Source of the DNA: JAFGHJ01 sp964418485
GTDB lineage: Bacteria > Hydrothermota > UBA3072
Length of the DNA: 32,612 nucleotides
Assembly (NCBI GenBank): GCA_964418485.1
Contig: CAYQMH010000021.1
Location: forward strand, 1 to 32,612
Reading direction: 5' to 3'
The position numbers and the translations under genes were made by a program. Under the pieces are notes generated by a model. That model saw nothing but the letters and a program-made list of their open reading frames with translations. It made no database searches and had not been told where the DNA came from. The stretch's first letter is position 1, and every line of letters starts with the position of its first letter. Shown here piece by piece: positions 1 to 6,503 of the stretch.

Positions 1-259
1 CATTATTATTACCAAGATATTCTGCGCAAGCCTCCATAAATTTCTCTGTCATCTCTACATTGGTTTTTATGCTCTCAGGTATCTTTTCACTGTCATGTCT
101 TACAGCTTCTGCCGCGCAAACATCGTGACATATCCCACAACGTATACAATCCTCCATCCTTATTTCAGCACTACTATCTTCCATAACTATTGCGCCTACA
201 GGGCATTCCTCAACACAGACTCCACAACTCGTACATCTACTGTCATCAATCCATGGCAT
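1..259 (-). CDS. 2[4Fe-4S] ferredoxin-type protein, 3' end cut by window edge
   Basis: The first 86 codons of a small iron-sulfur protein are visible; the C-terminus lies beyond the window. Near the N-terminus is CTSCGVCVEECP, followed about 20 residues later by CIRCGICHDVC. These are two CxxCxxCxxxC motifs, each able to bind one [4Fe-4S] cluster, as in bacterial-type ferredoxins. A helical tail follows (KTNVEMTEKFMEACAEYLG). The start is ATG at 259, preceded by a strong AAGGAGG about 7 bases upstream, and lies one base after the stop codon of the methyltransferase gene, so the two are co-transcribed. In known genomes such ferredoxins often sit with DUF5320 proteins and Mrp/NifX-type Fe-S proteins, so a role in Fe-S metabolism or electron transfer is plausible but inferred. 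Confidence 0.85.
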   Translation of the reverse strand, partial: MPWIDDSRCTSCGVCVEECPVGAIVMEDSSAEIRMEDCIRCGICHDVCAAEAVRHDSEKIPESIKTNVEMTEKFMEACAEYLGNNN

Positions 260-260
260 T

Positions 261-827
261 CTATCCTCCTTTTCTGAAATTCAATATGAACCCTTCTTCA
301 AAAGAACCATCATGCAAGAGTTTACTCTGAAACTTTTTGGCGAGAACAAAACCAGCGTTTTCAATTTCTTCCGTAACCGCCTCAATACTAACATCAGCCA
401 ATTCTCCCGAAGGAAGATTTCCCTTGCAATGTTTCGGATATACAGAGAAGAGAGTTTTTTCTCTTAAAACTCTCCGAATATCTTTATAAATAACTTTCCT
501 ATCAGAAGATTTCATATAATGAAGAACATCATAACACAAAACAACATCCACCGATTTATCTCCCAGGGAAGAATCTTTTATGTTGTTTATCAATTCAATG
601 TTTTTTATCTCCTCTTTCGCGATTATCTTTTTTAACTCACTCAAAGCAGACTTATTTTTATCGAGCGCATAAACAATACCTATATTACCAACTACCTTTG
701 ATATAGGTATAGTATAATGGCCTCTACCACATCCGAAATCCAAAACGGTATAGCCTTTTCTTATGCCAATTTTTCTTAAGAACTTTTCTCCATTTTCATC
801 GACCCACTTAATCAAGTCACTTTTCAT
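261..827 (-). CDS. Class I SAM-dependent methyltransferase
   Basis: A 188-residue protein with the Rossmann methyltransferase fold. Motif I is VLDFGCGRGHYT (about residues 28-39), which binds S-adenosylmethionine. An acidic residue follows at the end of strand 2 (ALDKNKSAL), and a motif IV-like stretch DVVLCYDVLHYM is near residues 94-105. It resembles the UbiE/arsenite-methyltransferase-like class, but no substrate-specific motif is visible. It sits in a minus-strand operon behind the DUF5320 gene (42 bases upstream) and directly before the ferredoxin gene, under what looks like Fur-type control. The substrate is unknown; the context favours something linked to metal or redox biology over quinone synthesis. 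Confidence 0.8.
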   Translation of the reverse strand: MKSDLIKWVDENGEKFLRKIGIRKGYTVLDFGCGRGHYTIPISKVVGNIGIVYALDKNKSALSELKKIIAKEEIKNIELINNIKDSSLGDKSVDVVLCYDVLHYMKSSDRKVIYKDIRRVLREKTLFSVYPKHCKGNLPSGELADVSIEAVTEEIENAGFVLAKKFQSKLLHDGSFEEGFILNFRKGG

Positions 828-869
828 CGTCGAAAGCTTTTCCGTATAACCTTGTTGCTTTACAATTAA

Positions 870-1220
870 TTACTTTTTAGTCTCTGCCTCCAGTTCTTTT
901 ATACGTTTCTTCACGGCTTCCAATTCGTTTCCCAAAGCTTTAGCTTGCTCCGCCAACATATTCGCTTCCTGTTCGGGTGGGATCCTTTCAGGATAAGCGG
1001 AATACGGAGCGGCGTAATCATAATTAGCTCCATACGGATAACTCATTCTCCTCCAACCAAAACCTCTTCCCCAACCACGGCCAAAACCACGACCAAAGCC
1101 AAAACCTCTACCCGGGCCCGGATTCATGTATCCAGGAACCGAATATCCGGCGCAGTAACCAGCGCCTCTTCCAGTCATTGGACCTAAACCTGCTGGACCT
1201 GTTCTATCTCCACCTGGCAT
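870..1220 (-). CDS. DUF5320 family Gly-rich protein
   Basis: A 116-residue protein with the hallmark N-terminus of DUF5320 proteins, MPGGDRTGPAGLGPMTGRG followed by AGYCAGY. It continues with a Gly/Arg/Phe/Tyr-rich low-complexity stretch (residues 30-75) and ends in a charged helix that probably forms a coiled coil (about 83-116). The start is ATG at 1220 with GGAGG about 6 bases upstream. DUF5320 proteins are common in anaerobes beside ferredoxins, Mrp-type ATPases and NifX/NifB-like proteins; their function is not established. Here the gene follows fur and has its own Fur-like palindrome 29 bases upstream of the start, so it is probably metal-regulated. Composition is biased (Gly codons), making the antisense frame look open. 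Confidence 0.85.
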   Translation of the reverse strand: MPGGDRTGPAGLGPMTGRGAGYCAGYSVPGYMNPGPGRGFGFGRGFGRGWGRGFGWRRMSYPYGANYDYAAPYSAYPERIPPEQEANMLAEQAKALGNELEAVKKRIKELEAETKK

Positions 1221-1248
1221 ATTAGCCTCCTTTTTTTGTTTTTAAAAA

Positions 1249-1263
1249 TGAAAACCATTTTCA
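1249..1263 (-). promoter_or_regulatory. Fur-like operator upstream of DUF5320 gene
   Basis: TGAAAAC-C-ATTTTCA forms a 7-1-7 near-palindrome, the same layout as the classic Fur box TGATAAT-N-ATTATCA. It lies between the fur stop codon and the DUF5320 ribosome-binding site, about 14 bases downstream (in the direction of transcription) of a TATATATT stretch at 1278-1285 that could be a -10 element. A closely related sequence sits at the fur promoter (1771-1793). Binding is inferred. Confidence 0.6.
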
Positions 1264-1291
1264 CTTACCTTCAAAAAATATATATTCTTTT

Positions 1292-1756
1292 TTACCTGCA
1301 TCTTTCGCACAAACCGTAAAATTGTATCAGATGGTTTTTTATATCAAAACTATACTTTTTCGAAAGACCCTGTTCTGTTCGCTTTAAAAGCTCTACTTCT
1401 TCGTCAATGAAATCCGTATAATTTATAACCCTATTGCAAGAAGTACAAACAAGATGATGGTGGTGCTCACATCCCTCGGGACCCTCGGCCAATTCATACC
1501 TTGATTTGCCATCACCAAAATCAAGCTTGAAAACAACACCCATGTCTATGAGCAGACTCAGGGTGCGATAAACAGTAGTCAGCCCTACTTCCGGGTGGTT
1601 TTCGTGAACTATAATATAGATATCTTCGGCACTTAGATGTTCTCTTGCCTTGGTTAAAACTTCAAGAATAGCCTCTCTGGGTAACGTTAATCTGTAACCA
1701 CAGCCCCTAAATCTTTTATCCCACCACGTCGAACGCTTCCCATGTTTACCATACAT
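1292..1756 (-). CDS. Fur family metal-responsive transcriptional regulator
   Basis: A 154-residue Fur-superfamily repressor. The N-terminal winged helix contains the recognition helix GLTTVYRTLSLL (residues 59-70). The dimerisation and metal-binding part has a His-rich run (CEHHHH, 96-101) and two CxxC pairs, CTSC (104-107) and CERC (150-153). These make a typical structural zinc site. The N-terminus is slightly extended (MYGKHGKRSTWWDKRFRG) relative to E. coli Fur. The start is ATG at 1756 with GAGGAG about 6 bases upstream. Whether it senses iron, peroxide (PerR), zinc (Zur) or nickel cannot be decided from sequence. It probably represses itself (palindrome at 1771-1793) and the DUF5320-methyltransferase-ferredoxin genes downstream. 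Confidence 0.9.
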   Translation of the reverse strand: MYGKHGKRSTWWDKRFRGCGYRLTLPREAILEVLTKAREHLSAEDIYIIVHENHPEVGLTTVYRTLSLLIDMGVVFKLDFGDGKSRYELAEGPEGCEHHHHLVCTSCNRVINYTDFIDEEVELLKRTEQGLSKKYSFDIKNHLIQFYGLCERCR

Positions 1757-1770
1757 TTTTACTCCTCTTA

Positions 1771-1820
1771 TTGAAAACGGTTTCCATTTTCAAATATAGC
1801 TTATTATCTCTAATTGTCAA
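1771..1820 (-). promoter_or_regulatory. fur promoter with overlapping Fur-like palindrome
   Basis: On the minus strand a -35 TTGACA (1815-1820), a 16-base spacer and a -10 TATATT (1793-1798) form a clear sigma-70-type promoter. Directly downstream, 1771-1793 is an inverted repeat with arms TTGAAAA and TTTTCAA around 9 bases. Within it, TGAAAAC-G-GTTTCCA reads as a 7-1-7 Fur box with one mismatch. The palindrome covers the expected transcription start, a standard position for autorepression. Confidence 0.75.
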
Positions 1821-1957
1821 CCCTTGTTTTTTACTTTTTGGCGATATCAGCGCCACCATTTATGGAAGACCGGGGGGTTCCCATAATGCTAAAATGATTG
1901 ATGTAGATCGTCTTCAGAGCCATTTGTCGGTAAAATTGTCGGAGAACAACTTGGCTG

Positions 1958-2860
1958 TCATATAATTTCAGTAAGCAGAAATATTCCCAGTAACAATATA
2001 AAAGTGGCGCCTAAAATCGCTAAAGATGATTGAATTGGCTTTCTGAACCTGCTTTCTTGGGAGAAAAGTTTTAAAACTCTCTCTTTTGTCAATATTGTTA
2101 ATATTCCAACGACAGAAATAGTTGTAGCCATTCCCAGTGCCATAAAAAGAGTCGAAATTACGCCTATAGCAAGAAAACCCAGTGACAAAGAAAAGAGAAG
2201 TATAATCATAGCTCCGGGACATGGAACCATTCCCACTGCAAAAACAAAAGGTAAAACATTTTTTTCGCTTTCTTTTTCAATGATAAATACTTTCCCTTCT
2301 TTCTTTTTTAGGGTCTCCATTATTGCTTTAACCAACAAAAAAAGCCCAATAAGAGAGATCAAAGCGTAACTTACAAGTTTTATTACTTTATCTATATCTT
2401 CAAACGTTCGTAGGAAAGGCTGTTTTATTATAAAATTTAGCACTAAAACTATAGCTAAGGCTGAAAGCGCATGCAGAAAACCAATGAAAGAACCAACAAG
2501 TATGCCTTTTTTTATCTTTGAGCTGTGAGAAAGAAAATAAGAGAATATAATTGTCTTTCCGTGACCGGGGCCTACGGCATGAATCATCCCATAGATAAAA
2601 GTTACGAGAATAATAAGGGAGAAGGCCTTCTTCGACCTTTTCTCCTTTATCTCTCTTGCAAGTTTCGAAACATTTCTATTCAAATTACGCTGAATATCGT
2701 AAATCGGTCTTAAAATTTTCTGTACAAAATAAGGATACCTTACGCTTTCGTGAGGCGATTTGTTCTCCTTTTTAGAAATAAGAGGGTTCTCCTGCGCAAA
2801 ACTTATTAAAGGGATAAGGGAGAAATTTAAAAACATTAGAATTAAGAATCTTGGTCTCAT
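1958..2860 (-). CDS. NicO-family nickel/cobalt transporter (RcnA-like)
   Basis: A 300-residue membrane protein. It starts with a signal-peptide-like segment (residues 1-22, ending near FAQE), then a polar region and about six membrane segments. Family signatures are HAVGPGHGKTI (about 94-104), a second His in FLHALSA (about 129-135) and GMVPCPGAMIILLFSLSLG (about 210-228). These mark the NicO/RcnA group of Ni2+/Co2+ transporters. The gene starts at ATG 2860, overlapping the upstream DUF1007 gene by 4 bases (ATGA), so the two are translated together. DUF1007 proteins are regular partners of NicO transporters and are sometimes fused to them. Direction of transport (uptake or efflux) cannot be read from sequence. 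Confidence 0.85.
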   Translation of the reverse strand: MRPRFLILMFLNFSLIPLISFAQENPLISKKENKSPHESVRYPYFVQKILRPIYDIQRNLNRNVSKLAREIKEKRSKKAFSLIILVTFIYGMIHAVGPGHGKTIIFSYFLSHSSKIKKGILVGSFIGFLHALSALAIVLVLNFIIKQPFLRTFEDIDKVIKLVSYALISLIGLFLLVKAIMETLKKKEGKVFIIEKESEKNVLPFVFAVGMVPCPGAMIILLFSLSLGFLAIGVISTLFMALGMATTISVVGILTILTKERVLKLFSQESRFRKPIQSSLAILGATFILLLGIFLLTEII

Positions 2861-3474
2861 TTTTTACCCTTAAATTTAAGAAGTATCGTTTCAGGAAATA
2901 TTTGTCCATAATAGTAAGCGTTTTTCTCATCGTCAAAAATTTCGTATGTAAAATCAATGTTGTTTGTATCTCTAAAAACAACAGGTTCTTCACTCTTTAG
3001 TAAAACTTGAACAAAGTAAGTCTTGTCATAAAAGGCTATTTCAATCTCTTTATAAAAAACCTCACTCTTAACGTGACATTGAATCAGAAAATTATAGATA
3101 ACATTTTCTTCTGCTATTCTCGCTGTGAAGTTTTTAACTTGTTCAACCTTAAAGCTTTTCCCGTTTATTCTCATATGGGCAAAATAATCAAAGTTCTTTA
3201 AATTAGAGAAAGCTCCCTCTTCAATTTCTTTTATCTCTATACCGCTAAATTCCCCATCTTTATTCTTATCAAAATCCTGTATGATTGTTCCACTGAACAT
3301 TTCATCGAAAATCCATTCGGCTTCAACGCCCGCAAAACCCAGTTCATCAAAAAAAATAGTTGCTGAGTTGTCAATAAACACATGTGGATGAGCTATAAGT
3401 GATCCGTTTATTAGAGAAACACTCATGGTTAGTAAAATAGTTGCATTGTATTTTTTTATTAATTTATAACACAT
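2857..3474 (-). CDS. DUF1007 family periplasmic protein
   Basis: A 205-residue exported protein. A signal-peptide-like hydrophobic segment spans residues 11-28, and the mature N-terminus begins with AHPHVFID, the typical metal-ligand-like start of DUF1007 proteins (compare the His-rich N-termini of NicO/NikMN accessory proteins). An EF-hand-like loop, DKNKDGEFSGIE, lies at 69-80. It probably supplies or removes metal at the outer face of the NicO transporter encoded next to it. The start at 3474 has no convincing Shine-Dalgarno sequence. An alternative start is ATG at the internal Met 17 (MSVSLING), which also lacks one. A putative operator lies directly upstream (3493-3521). Confidence 0.8.
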   Translation of the reverse strand: MCYKLIKKYNATILLTMSVSLINGSLIAHPHVFIDNSATIFFDELGFAGVEAEWIFDEMFSGTIIQDFDKNKDGEFSGIEIKEIEEGAFSNLKNFDYFAHMRINGKSFKVEQVKNFTARIAEENVIYNFLIQCHVKSEVFYKEIEIAFYDKTYFVQVLLKSEEPVVFRDTNNIDFTYEIFDDEKNAYYYGQIFPETILLKFKGKK

Positions 3475-3492
3475 TTTGCTTTTTGTTAATGT

Positions 3493-3521
3493 ATTATACT
3501 TTTAGTGGAATTCAAGTATAA
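3493..3521 (-). promoter_or_regulatory. Inverted repeat over the NicO/DUF1007 promoter
   Basis: TTATACTT (3494-3501) and AAGTATAA (3514-3521) are perfect 8-bp inverted arms separated by 12 bases. On the minus strand the proximal arm contains TATAAT (3493-3498), a good -10 element 18 bases before the DUF1007 start. No strong -35 is visible, as expected if an activator or a metal-responsive repressor works here. The sequence is unlike the Fur-like boxes at 1249 and 1771, so a different regulator is implied. Confidence 0.5.
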
Positions 3522-3623
3522 GACTTTAAAAACCATCAAAAGCCGTAAGTTTTTTGCTAAAAAGCAACAACGAGATTATTAGATAGAGGCTAATCTTTCC
3601 TTTTTCGAAAAAATTTTATGCTC

Positions 3624-3651
3624 TTGATATTTTACATTATTTCCATAAATT
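3624..3651 (+). promoter_or_regulatory. Probable promoter of epimerase-like gene
   Basis: TTGATA (3624-3629), a 16-base spacer and TAAATT (3646-3651). The expected transcription start is near 3658, about 30 bases before the ATG. The same pair of hexamers with the same spacing recurs at 4695-4722. Confidence 0.5.
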
Positions 3652-3688
3652 ATTGTGTATAAATCTAATTTCAGAGGGAGAGAAATAT

Positions 3689-4693
3689 ATGAAAGTTTTA
3701 TTTATCGGCGGAACAGGGGTTATAAGCTCGGCTTGTACCGAACTGGCAGTTGAGAAAGGGTTCCAACTGTATCTTTTAAATCGCGGTAAAACTAAAAGAC
3801 CTGTTTCCGAAAAAGCTCATATCTTGCGGGGAGATATTAGAAATAGAACTTCAGCCGAAACTGCATTGGGGGACAAGACATTCGACGTAGTTGTAAACTG
3901 GATCGCCTTTACTCCCGAACACATTAAAAGAGACCTGGAATTGTTTGGAGGCAGGGTAGGACAGTACATATTCATAAGTTCAGCTTCCGCCTATCAAACA
4001 CCTCCCAAAAAACTGCCTATAACCGAATGCACTCCCTTATCCAACACTTCCTGGGAATACTCGCGAAATAAAATTGCCTGCGAAAAACGCCTTTTTCATG
4101 CTTACCGAAAAGGCCATTTCCCGATAACTATCGTACGTCCTTCCCACACCTACGACCGCACCACGCTACCTATGCACAATAAATACACATTAGTCGACCG
4201 CATGAGGAAGAACAAAAAAATCATCGTACACGGAGACGGAACTTCAATTTGGGTACTAACACACCACAGGGATTTTGCCAAGGGTTTTGTAGGTTTATTG
4301 GGCAATTCCAAAGCTATAGGAGAATCCTTTCACATCACTTCAGACGAACTGTTATCCTGGAATCAAATCTACGAAATAGTAGCACATGCCTCAGGAACCG
4401 AAGCCCGAATAGTGCATATACCCTCAGAGTTTATAGCCTACTTTGATCCTGAGTGGGGAGCAAGTCTTCTGGGAGATAAATCTCACAGTATGATATTCGA
4501 TAATTCTAAAACAAAACGGTTTGTACCGGATTTTAAAGCTACTATTCCTTTCTTTACCGGAGCACAAGAAATCATTAGCTGGTATAAAGCTGATACCTCA
4601 AGGCAAGTAGTAGATGAAAAAGAAAATCAAATGATAGATAAAATCATAGAAAGATATGAAATGGGACTACCACAAAGAAAGAGTGATTCATAA
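3689..4693 (+). CDS. NAD(P)-dependent epimerase/dehydratase-like protein (extended SDR)
   Basis: A 334-residue Rossmann protein beginning MKVLFIGGTGVIS, where GGTGVIS is the nucleotide-binding glycine motif. A YSRNK sequence (YxxxK, about residues 128-132) supplies the usual SDR catalytic Tyr and Lys. IVRPSHTYD and the His-rich stretch VLTHHRD follow, as in CSP41-like or isoflavone-reductase-like NAD-dependent epimerases. I chose ATG 3689 because GAGGGAG lies 8 bases upstream. An in-frame upstream ATG at 3653 would add 12 residues without family similarity and would precede the likely transcription start. The substrate is not identifiable; nucleotide-sugar epimerisation is one option. The gene stands alone on the plus strand, and the lipoprotein gene behind it has its own promoter. 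Confidence 0.8.
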   Translation: MKVLFIGGTGVISSACTELAVEKGFQLYLLNRGKTKRPVSEKAHILRGDIRNRTSAETALGDKTFDVVVNWIAFTPEHIKRDLELFGGRVGQYIFISSASAYQTPPKKLPITECTPLSNTSWEYSRNKIACEKRLFHAYRKGHFPITIVRPSHTYDRTTLPMHNKYTLVDRMRKNKKIIVHGDGTSIWVLTHHRDFAKGFVGLLGNSKAIGESFHITSDELLSWNQIYEIVAHASGTEARIVHIPSEFIAYFDPEWGASLLGDKSHSMIFDNSKTKRFVPDFKATIPFFTGAQEIISWYKADTSRQVVDEKENQMIDKIIERYEMGLPQRKSDS

Positions 4694-4694
4694 C

Positions 4695-4722
4695 TTGATA
4701 TTTATTAAGCTTAATGTAAATT
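4695..4722 (+). promoter_or_regulatory. Probable promoter of lipoprotein gene
   Basis: TTGATA (4695-4700), 16 bases, TAAATT (4717-4722), starting right after the epimerase stop codon. The expected start site near 4729 gives a leader of about 15 bases that contains the GAGGAGG ribosome-binding site. Confidence 0.5.
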
Positions 4723-4744
4723 ACCGGAAAGCGAGGAGGACAAT

Positions 4745-5020
4745 ATGAAAAAATCGATGATTATAATCCCTTTTTTGCTTTCAATAATTGGTTGCAACGC
4801 ACCTCAATCTGATGAAATAGCAAAAATACAAAACAAAATTACCGAAATAACCAATAAATTGAAAACAGTAGAAGAAGGCGCTCCCCTTAGAGCTAAAGAC
4901 GGAATAGAAGAAATAAAGGAAAACATGAAAAGTCTCGATAAGATTATAGAAAAACTCGACCAGATAGAAAACAAGCTCGATCAAATAGATAAAAGACTCG
5001 ATAAACTAGAAAAAAAATAA
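4745..5020 (+). CDS. Small coiled-coil lipoprotein
   Basis: A 91-residue protein. Residues 1-16 form a signal peptide ending in the lipobox IIGC (Cys17 is the lipidated residue). The mature part is highly charged and helical. Its C-terminus is built of four uninterrupted heptads, LDKIIEK, LDQIENK, LDQIDKR and LDKLEKK (residues 64-91), with Leu and Ile at the a/d positions. That is a near-perfect two- or three-stranded coiled coil, similar in concept to Lpp. The Shine-Dalgarno sequence GAGGAGG is 6 bases before ATG 4745. It is likely anchored in the inner or outer membrane as an oligomeric spacer or tether; there is no C-terminal Lys-Arg/Tyr signature proving attachment to peptidoglycan. It converges with the glycosylase gene, leaving only 3 bases between the stop codons. 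Confidence 0.8.
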   Translation: MKKSMIIIPFLLSIIGCNAPQSDEIAKIQNKITEITNKLKTVEEGAPLRAKDGIEEIKENMKSLDKIIEKLDQIENKLDQIDKRLDKLEKK

Positions 5021-5023
5021 AAA

Positions 5024-5773
5024 TCATTTTTGCTCAAAAAACCTTTGCAGATAAGCTTCTGCAAGCCCTCTATACTTACCCCATAGTTTTTTGCTCATTT
5101 CTTCAAAACTGTCACGGATGCCATAATTTTCTTTCATAATCTTTTCGGTCAAACAATCAATATAAAAAGAATCATAGTCCCTCTTCTGAAAAATATTGTA
5201 AAGATTCACAGAATAATTACCTATACCCTTAATATCTTTTATACCTAATTTACCAAAATTCCTGGTTAGTTCCATAATATAGGAAATCTTATAGCCTATG
5301 CGTAATTTCTTTATTTTTTCCTCTTTATATTTCGCCGGCACAAAATTTACTTCTCTATAAACTCTTCTCATTTGCTCCCGATAATTTTTGTAGGAATTAT
5401 TTTGAGAAACTATAGCACCTACCAACGCTTCAAAATCGGAAAAGGCAGAAACGATTCTGGTTTCTTTTATTTTAGGGAAATAATCTCTTAAAACTTTATC
5501 TTCTTTGCATAGAGCATAAAAATCCTTTAAATCTTCATGTAGACCAAAGCAATTGGAAATTCTTTTCTCTAAAATCTCCGCTTCTCTTCTTTTCATATCC
5601 ATGGAAGATTCGATTATTAAATTTTCATCCTCTTGCCTAAAAACAAGCTCAATCATCCTGTTATTAAAAAATATTTTTCTTACAGGATTATCTTCATAAA
5701 AAAAATAAAAAAGACCAGAATTAAAAGTCTTTAAAAAATCAAAATCTTTTGTTTTTATTCTTATCTGGAACAC
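5024..5773 (-). CDS. HhH-GPD DNA glycosylase, AlkA/Ogg-like
   Basis: A 249-residue base-excision repair glycosylase. The core FEALVGAIVSQNNSYKNYR (residues 114-132) matches the family's conserved Gln-containing helix. The helix-hairpin-helix LGIKDIKGIGNYSVNLYNIF (176-195) is followed by YIDCLT with the catalytic Asp206. The absence of a C-terminal four-cysteine Fe-S cluster rules out EndoIII/MutY types. The N-terminal domain is divergent, so 3-methyladenine glycosylase (AlkA) and 8-oxoguanine glycosylase-like activities both remain possible. The start is GTG 5773 with no Shine-Dalgarno sequence. A promoter at 5783-5810 places the start site at or just before the GTG, so the mRNA is probably leaderless. 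Confidence 0.8.
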   Translation of the reverse strand: MFQIRIKTKDFDFLKTFNSGLFYFFYEDNPVRKIFFNNRMIELVFRQEDENLIIESSMDMKRREAEILEKRISNCFGLHEDLKDFYALCKEDKVLRDYFPKIKETRIVSAFSDFEALVGAIVSQNNSYKNYREQMRRVYREVNFVPAKYKEEKIKKLRIGYKISYIMELTRNFGKLGIKDIKGIGNYSVNLYNIFQKRDYDSFYIDCLTEKIMKENYGIRDSFEEMSKKLWGKYRGLAEAYLQRFFEQK

Positions 5774-5782
5774 TTTGTAAAA

Positions 5783-5810
5783 ATATTAATATTTTGCCTC
5801 AATGTGTAAA
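5783..5810 (-). promoter_or_regulatory. Promoter of the glycosylase gene, near-leaderless
   Basis: On the minus strand TTTACA (5805-5810), a 16-base spacer and TAATAT (5783-5788). Only 9 bases separate the -10 from the GTG start codon, leaving room for a leader of 0-3 bases. Confidence 0.55.
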
Positions 5811-5838
5811 TACATTATTATTTATTTTTGTTTTTACT

Positions 5839-5870
5839 ATTCAACGATTTAACAATTCAACCATTTAACT
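5839..5870. repeat. Intergenic word repeat (TTCAAC/ATTTAAC type)
   Basis: The stretch alternates TTCAAC and ATTTAAC words (TTCAACGATTTAACAATTC and onward). Related words recur in other gaps at about 15108-15132 (reverse orientation), 15163-15187 and 29971-29992. It ends at the bioY stop codon. Confidence 0.6.
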
Positions 5871-6486
5871 AATCCGGAGGATTTACGTTTTTCGGTAAAA
5901 TCTGAGCAGCGACAGTTGAGGCAAGTATAACTTTAATAATAGCACCGGGAATAAATGGGAAAAATCCCATTGCAAGAAGAGCCGTAAACCCTGGAAAAGA
6001 ACCTTTAATAATATGAAAATAAAAACCTAACTGAAAGAGCCCGGGAACATATATTAAAAAGAAATCAGCAAATAACATCAACAAAAAGATAGGGAAAAAA
6101 GATCTTAATTTAACATATTTATCGATTACATATCCCAGAAAGAAAGCGGCTAATACAAAACCGATCAAATATCCTCCTGTGGGGCCAAAAATACTACCGC
6201 CTGCAAACCACCCAACACCCAACATACCAACACCTATATAAATTATCTGACTTATTCCACCCCAATTTCTCCCGAGAAGGACTCCGGCAAGGAGAACAAA
6301 AAACGTTTGCAAGGTAATAGGAACTGGTGTCCAGGGAAGAGAAATTTTAACCTGAGCTGACAGCCCGGTCAGACAGGCAATCCCTATAGCAAAAAGAGCT
6401 TTTTTGACCGTTGTCAAACTACGAGACCAGTTAAAAAACAACCATGAAGCTCTCTTAAGATTATTCAAAACTTTTATATCATACAT
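5869..6486 (-). CDS. bioY: BioY biotin transporter S-component
   Basis: A 205-residue membrane protein with about six membrane segments. The family core is visible: ITLQTFFVLLAGVLLGRNWG (residues 77-96), a Gly-rich IIYIGVGMLGVGWF, then IFGPTGGYLIGF. This is the BioY substrate-binding subunit that takes up biotin alone or with an ECF energising module (not in this window). The N-terminus is about 30 residues longer than usual (MYDIKVLNNLKRASWLFF). The ATG at 6486 has GAGAGGAGG about 6 bases upstream, supporting this start. It is the last gene of the long minus-strand run and follows the PASTA gene by 17 bases. No biotin synthesis genes are seen nearby. Confidence 0.9.
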   Translation of the reverse strand: MYDIKVLNNLKRASWLFFNWSRSLTTVKKALFAIGIACLTGLSAQVKISLPWTPVPITLQTFFVLLAGVLLGRNWGGISQIIYIGVGMLGVGWFAGGSIFGPTGGYLIGFVLAAFFLGYVIDKYVKLRSFFPIFLLMLFADFFLIYVPGLFQLGFYFHIIKGSFPGFTALLAMGFFPFIPGAIIKVILASTVAAQILPKNVNPPD

Positions 6487-6503
6487 TTTTTGCCTCCTCT
6501 CAC

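Noticed and set aside
945..1187. Open frame on the plus strand inside the DUF5320 gene
   Set aside because: It is the antisense shadow of the Gly/Arg-rich DUF5320 coding sequence; composition explains the openness and there is no ribosome-binding site or family match.
1821..1957. Plus-strand frame between the fur promoter and the NicO stop (ends ...SENNLAVI)
   Set aside because: The last 40 residues look somewhat protein-like, but there is no start with a ribosome-binding site, the frame runs backwards through the fur promoter, and I recognise no family. It could be a gene remnant but I cannot support it.
3007..3201. Short plus-strand frame inside the DUF1007 gene
   Set aside because: Antisense to a well-supported gene, hydrophobic by chance, no ribosome-binding site.
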